Positions 60,310-64,000 of a stretch of DNA of 64,000 nucleotides are shown in pieces. Source of the DNA: Anaerolineae bacterium. Lineage in GTDB: Bacteria > Chloroflexota > Anaerolineae > UBA4142 > SHND01. The stretch covers positions 1-64,000 of the forward strand of contig JADZCJ010000002.1 in NCBI GenBank assembly GCA_020851635.1, given 5' to 3'. The notes beneath the pieces are model-generated. The model did no database searches, was not told where the DNA came from, and saw only the letters and a program-made list of their open reading frames with translations. The translations under genes and the position numbers were made by a program. Each line of letters opens with the position of its first letter. Within the stretch, counting starts at the first letter, position 1.

Positions 60310-60660
60310 ATGATTGTTGGGGCTGCGATGGAGGTTTACAACCACCTTGGTCCGGGCTTTTTGGAGGCGGTGTATCAACAAGCGCTGGAAATCGAGCTCG
60401 CGTCATGCAGTATCCCGTTTCGACCCCAGCAAGAACTGGCAATATATTACAAAAACCATAGGCTCCGCAAAGTATATGTGCCTGACCTTTTCTGCTTTGA
60501 TAAAATCATAGTTGACCTCAAAACGCTTGACCGTTTGACGTCCATTGAATTTGCGCAGATGAAGAACTATCTGAAAGGCACAAAATTTCAGCTTGGGCTG
60601 CTATTGGATTTTGGCGCTCCAAACTCGCTGGAATATAAAAGAGTAATCCTGACCCGCTAG
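60310..60660 (+). CDS. GxxExxY protein, probably 5'-truncated by an in-frame stop
   Basis: 116 residues. The naming motif is present as GFLEAVY in IVGAAMEVYNHLGPGFLEAVYQQAL; the later YVPDLFCFDKIIVDLKTLD has the acidic pattern of a PD-(D/E)xK-like fold. In this family the chain normally begins about a dozen residues earlier with LLYKEL. That sequence is present upstream from ATG 60277 as MPELLYKE, then TAA at 60301-60303, then the same frame again. So the full-length gene would be 60277-60660. The TAG stop lies within the CTAG end of the palindromic element that follows. Function of this family is unknown. Confidence 0.8.
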   Translation: MIVGAAMEVYNHLGPGFLEAVYQQALEIELASCSIPFRPQQELAIYYKNHRLRKVYVPDLFCFDKIIVDLKTLDRLTSIEFAQMKNYLKGTKFQLGLLLDFGAPNSLEYKRVILTR

Positions 60661-60754
60661 CAGGTTGTCGGAGAGACCTCATTTGTAACTATGAACGCGC
60701 GTCGTGGTATCTCAAAAATAACTATAATTTGATTTCACTCCGACAACCTGCTAG
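60657..60754. repeat. 98-bp element with perfect 17-bp terminal inverted repeats (MITE-like)
   Basis: CTAGCAGGTTGTCGGAG (60657-60673) and CTCCGACAACCTGCTAG (60738-60754). With TA at each end it fits a Tc1/IS630-type miniature element inserted at a TA dinucleotide. The left end supplies the TAG stop of the GxxExxY gene. Confidence 0.78.
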
Positions 60755-60877
60755 ACCGTGCCAATTTCTGTTTCGTGTAGATTCGCCAAGATTCGCGCAG
60801 ATTCGCGTTTTCCAACTTTTGCATCACCGTCTACCATCTTTGCAAATTCGCGGTTAGATCCCTTTGAGGTGTGAACT

Positions 60878-62149
60878 ATGTCCAACGTACTTGGAATCAT
60901 CATGGCGGGCGGCGCGGGGACTCGCCTCTCTGTCCTCTCGGAAGAGCGCAGCAAACCCGCCGTCCCTTTTGCGGCGCGCTATCGCATCATAGATTTCACC
61001 ATCTCGAACTGCGTCAATTCGGACATTTTCAATATCGCCGTCCTGACCCAGTATCGCCCCCGCTCGCTCAACGATCACATCGGCGTCGGCAAACCGTGGG
61101 ACCTTGATCGGGCGCGCGGCGGCATCCGGCTCTTGCAGCCCTTCCAAGCGCGCGGGCGCGAACACTGGTACGGCGGCACGGCAGACGCGGTCTATCAGAA
61201 CCTGGAGGACGTGCGCGACCAGCGCGCCGACGACGTCCTCATCCTTTCGGGCGACCATATCTACAAAATGGACTATCGCCCCATGCTCAAGTTTCACCAC
61301 GAAAACAATGCCGACCTGACCGTCGCCGTCATGAACGTGCCCCTGGAAGAGACCGACCGCTTTGGCATCATGACCGTAAACGACGAGATGCGCACCAACG
61401 CGTTTTTCGAAAAACCAAAAAAGCGCGACAAGGGCACCCTCGCCTCGATGGGTATCTATGTCTTTAATGCCCGGACCCTCGCGGCACAGTTGGAAGCGGG
61501 CACGCGGGTGTATGCGGACCTTGACTTTGGCAAGCACGTTATTCCCGAAATGATCCAGACCGGGCGCGTCTTTGCCTATCCCTTTGAGGGATACTGGGTG
61601 GATGTGGGCACCATCGAAGCGTATTGGGAAACCAACCTCGCCTTTTTATCCCCCACCCCCCCCTTGAACCTCTACGACCCGAACTGGATCATTCACACCA
61701 AGAGTTCCGAGCGTCCGCCCGTCAAAGTCGGACTGCAGGGACAAATCAGCACCAGCATGGTGGCAAACGGCTCGAACATTCGCGGACGCGTCGAACATTC
61801 CGTCCTCTCGCCGGGCGTCTATGTGTCCGAAGGCGCGGTCATTCGTGATTCGGTCGTCATGAGCGATACGTGGATCGGACCGGGCGCGGTGTTGGACAAG
61901 GTGATAGTGGACAAGCAGGTGGTGATCGGCGCGGGAGTCCAGTTGGGCGCGGGCGACGACAATAGACCCAACGGAAATGAACCCGACAAACTCAACACAG
62001 GGGTGACCGTCGTGGGCAAAGCCGCGCAGATTCCGCCGGGCGTGCGCATCGGTCGCAACGTGGTGATTGTTCCCAAAGCGGAACAAGATGCGTTTAGCGA
62101 GTATGGACAAGATGTGCCGAGCGGCGCAACCGTGGGGGTGCGCTCATGA
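60878..62149 (+). CDS. glgC: Glucose-1-phosphate adenylyltransferase, catalytic type
   Basis: Makes ADP-glucose for glycogen synthesis. 423 residues: pyrophosphorylase signature [20 protein letters not shown] with Arg16 and Lys26, [10 protein letters not shown], catalytic Asp in [32 protein letters not shown], and a C-terminal left-handed beta-helix ([20 protein letters not shown]). The FGG after the PAVP motif reads FAA. A 1,4-alpha-glucan synthase-like gene lies upstream; the next gene overlaps by 4 bases (ATGA). Confidence 0.94.
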   Translation: MSNVLGIIMAGGAGTRLSVLSEERSKPAVPFAARYRIIDFTISNCVNSDIFNIAVLTQYRPRSLNDHIGVGKPWDLDRARGGIRLLQPFQARGREHWYGGTADAVYQNLEDVRDQRADDVLILSGDHIYKMDYRPMLKFHHENNADLTVAVMNVPLEETDRFGIMTVNDEMRTNAFFEKPKKRDKGTLASMGIYVFNARTLAAQLEAGTRVYADLDFGKHVIPEMIQTGRVFAYPFEGYWVDVGTIEAYWETNLAFLSPTPPLNLYDPNWIIHTKSSERPPVKVGLQGQISTSMVANGSNIRGRVEHSVLSPGVYVSEGAVIRDSVVMSDTWIGPGAVLDKVIVDKQVVIGAGVQLGAGDDNRPNGNEPDKLNTGVTVVGKAAQIPPGVRIGRNVVIVPKAEQDAFSEYGQDVPSGATVGVRS

Positions 62150-63399
62150 GCGTCCTTGCAATGATTCTTGCCGGAGGTGAAGGGCGCGGGCTGGGTGTCT
62201 TGACGGCGGACCGCGCTGAAGCGGCGGTGCCGTTTGGCGGGAAATATCGGCTGATTGATTTTTCCCTCTCCAATTGTGTCAATTCCGGCATCTATAATGT
62301 CGGCGTGCTCACGCAGTATCAACCGCGCTCGTTGAACGACCACATTGCCATTGGCAAGCCGTGGGACCTCGACCGTGCGCGCGGCGGCGTGCGTTTGCTG
62401 CAGCCGTATCAGCGCGTGCGCGGCGCGGTGGGCGCCTGGCAAGACGGCACCGCGGATGCCGTGCGCTTTAATCTCGAGTTTGTCACCGAAAACGATACCG
62501 AACATGTGCTTGTCCTCGCGGGCGATCACATTTACAAGATGGACTATAACGCGCTGCTCGATGTGCATGTCGCCAAAAACGCGGATGTGACCATCGGCGT
62601 GCGCTCGGTCAATCCGCACGATGCCCAGCGCTTTGGCATGGTCACGCTTGACTCGGATGGGCGCATTTCGTATTTCAAAGAGAAACCCAAACGAACGCGA
62701 CGTTCGCAAGCGTCCATGGGAATCTATGCTTTCAAGCGCGAGTTTTTGCTGCAGTGGCTCAGCGGCAAGGGGTTGACCCAGCATGATTTTGGGCGCGATG
62801 TGCTGCCTTCGCTTGTCCAGCACGCAAATGTCTATGGGCACAACTATCAGGGCTATTGGGCAGATGTCGGCACGATTCAGTCCTATTTTGAAGCCAACAT
62901 GGCGCTGCTCGGCGAAACGCCAATGCTCGATTTGTACGACCCCGATTGGGTCATTCACACGCGCAGCCAGGAGCGTCCTGCCGTTTATGTCGGCGACCAG
63001 GCGCGCGTGGATGGCAATCTGCTCTGCGATGGCTGTCGCGTTGACGGAACGGTGACGCGTTCGGTCATCAGCCCCGGCGTCTATATTGCGCCCGGGGCAA
63101 TTGTCCGCGACTCGATCCTGATGAATGACACGGTCGTCGGCGAGGGCGCGATTGTGGACCGCGTGATTGCAGACAAAGGCGTGATCATCGGCGCAGGTGC
63201 ACAGGTCGGCGCAAACGGTGACAATACGCCCAATCATCTCTCCCCCACACGCCTCAACACCGGCATAACTGTCATCGGCAAACGCACGCAGATTCCGGCG
63301 GACATTTCCATCGGGCGCAACGTCGAGATTTTCCGGAACCTGCCCGCCGCTATCTTTGCAAAAGAGGGCGTCAAGAGCGGCGAGACGATAACGGGGTAA
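62146..63399 (+). CDS. GlgC paralogue, predicted non-catalytic (GlgD-like) subunit
   Basis: 417 residues, colinear with the upstream GlgC including [32 protein letters not shown] and the beta-helix [20 protein letters not shown]. But the signature reads [20 protein letters not shown]: Arg of TRL is Gly15 and Lys of KPAVP is Glu25, positions that bind ATP phosphates and glucose-1-phosphate in known enzymes. This predicts a regulatory partner, as GlgD is to GlgC in some Firmicutes. Coupled to glgC by an ATGA overlap. Direct activity tests are lacking. Confidence 0.88.
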   Translation: MSVLAMILAGGEGRGLGVLTADRAEAAVPFGGKYRLIDFSLSNCVNSGIYNVGVLTQYQPRSLNDHIAIGKPWDLDRARGGVRLLQPYQRVRGAVGAWQDGTADAVRFNLEFVTENDTEHVLVLAGDHIYKMDYNALLDVHVAKNADVTIGVRSVNPHDAQRFGMVTLDSDGRISYFKEKPKRTRRSQASMGIYAFKREFLLQWLSGKGLTQHDFGRDVLPSLVQHANVYGHNYQGYWADVGTIQSYFEANMALLGETPMLDLYDPDWVIHTRSQERPAVYVGDQARVDGNLLCDGCRVDGTVTRSVISPGVYIAPGAIVRDSILMNDTVVGEGAIVDRVIADKGVIIGAGAQVGANGDNTPNHLSPTRLNTGITVIGKRTQIPADISIGRNVEIFRNLPAAIFAKEGVKSGETITG

Positions 63400-63400
63400 A

Positions 63401-63883
63401 ATGAATCTCACAATCGAGCGCGATCTCTCGTTGCTTTGCCAATCCATCGCCGTCGCGCAGCGCGCCCGCGACAAGGGCAATCATCCCTTTGGTTCCGTGC
63501 TCGTGGATGAACATGGGCGGGTCTTGCTGGAAGGCGAAAATACCGTCAACACCGATCACAATGCCACCGCCCACGCCGAATCCAATCTCGTCCGCGCCGC
63601 CTGCAAACAATTCGACGCGGCAACGTTGGCAAAATGCACCCTCTATGCCAGCACGGAACCATGCCCCATGTGTGCGGGCGCCATCTTTTGGTCGGGCATC
63701 GGTCGAGTGGTCTATGCGCTCAGCGAAAATGAACTGTATCGCTTTGCCCCCAATTCCCCCGACAAACTGCCATTGGGCTGCCGCGAGGTCCTAAAGCACG
63801 GCGGACGCGCGGTCGAGGTGATTGGTCCTATGATGGAAGCGGAGGCACGCCAAGTGCATCAAGGTTTCTGGAGTCCACCCTGA
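63401..63883 (+). CDS. Nucleoside/nucleobase deaminase (CDA fold)
   Basis: 160 residues. Zinc-site HAESNLVRAA (His ligand and proton-shuttle Glu) and PCPMCAGAIFWSG (two Cys ligands) place it among guanine deaminase/tRNA-adenosine deaminase-like enzymes. The NHPFGSVLVDEHGRVLLEGEN region resembles guanine deaminase. A TadA role cannot be excluded, though the C-terminal helix expected in TadA differs. It starts 1 base after the GlgC paralogue stop and may be in the same operon, with no obvious link in function. Confidence 0.87.
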   Translation: MNLTIERDLSLLCQSIAVAQRARDKGNHPFGSVLVDEHGRVLLEGENTVNTDHNATAHAESNLVRAACKQFDAATLAKCTLYASTEPCPMCAGAIFWSGIGRVVYALSENELYRFAPNSPDKLPLGCREVLKHGGRAVEVIGPMMEAEARQVHQGFWSPP

Positions 63884-63898
63884 GTGTTGGATAATTGA

Positions 63899-63975
63899 TA
63901 TTCTCTTTTCCTTCATTCGTCATTCATCGTTCGTCGTTCGTCATTCGTCATTCATCGTTCGTCATTCGTCATCCG
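63899..63975. repeat. Imperfect short tandem repeats of CATTCGT/CATCGTTCGT type
   Basis: A run of variants of TTCGTCATTCGTCATTCATCG, about ten 7-base units. No open frame or regulatory motif is seen. Similar low-complexity tracts occur around 15940-15984 and 39270-39350. Confidence 0.6.
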
Positions 63976-64000
63976 CCGCCCAATCAAAAATTCCTTCCCA

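Noticed and set aside
61819-63480. 553-codon open frame on the minus strand
   Set aside because: It lies entirely opposite the GlgC paralogues, has no family-like motif, and long antisense frames are common in GC-rich genes.

Overview
The window looks like chromosomal DNA of a GC-rich, free-living bacterium, most likely a member of the Chloroflexota (Anaerolineae-like). This is an inference from gene content: a cyclase-STAND-TPR regulator, BNR propellers, TP-rich linkers on exported proteins, a fused OMP decarboxylase/OPRT, a CpsD-type capsule cluster, and short intergenic runs of simple sequence. There are no rRNA or tRNA genes and no CRISPR array. Two transposases are present: a 3' stub of an IS630-type gene at the left edge and a complete IS110-type element at 35.0-36.4 kb.

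Layout. 0-6.7 kb is a minus-strand block: alkylsulfatase, GAP-family membrane protein, SulP transporter, RNase PH, a zinc-ribbon protein and a BNR propeller that seems cut by IS630. 6.7-12.7 kb holds an HTH/AT-hook protein, a hydrolase, a LOG-family protein, a lipoprotein and a two-gene signalling pair (REC-GGDDF and CheA-like). 12.8-20.5 kb is an exopolysaccharide/nucleotide-sugar region (GT4, two Wzz-like proteins, CpsD kinase, RmlA, RmlB) followed by nth-galT. 20.6-24.2 kb is a cluster of three unrecognised genes built around SAF-like domains and membrane segments. 24.4-34.8 kb has exported proteins (beta-helix, TP-rich), a cupin/DUF5680/CocE hydrolase group, a GT39, an aldehyde dehydrogenase with a histone-like tail, and a membrane metalloprotease. 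36.8-41.7 kb is a pyr operon (pyrC-pyrB-pyrFE-pyrD) with a consensus promoter and an apparent attenuator. 42.9-44.9 kb is a MoaD-like sulfur carrier plus a threonine-synthase-like enzyme behind a clear SAM-I riboswitch. 46.0-48.5 kb encodes a lipoprotein with three 208-residue repeats. 48.6-57.4 kb is a class III cyclase/STAND ATPase followed by four consecutive TPR genes. 58.5-63.4 kb is a glycogen module: a GT5-like synthase and two GlgC paralogues, the second lacking key residues. A nucleoside deaminase closes the window.

Most interesting points: (1) one cyclase/STAND head with four coupled, separately encoded TPR arms, which suggests a modular signalling system with interchangeable sensors; (2) SAM riboswitch control of a MoaD plus ThrC-like pair, suggesting protein-thiocarboxylate-dependent homocysteine synthesis; (3) three genes carrying single in-frame stop codons in otherwise continuous coding sequence; (4) an IS110 element with a plausible bridge RNA; (5) three ~100-bp inverted-repeat elements, each of which supplies the stop codon of the gene it abuts.
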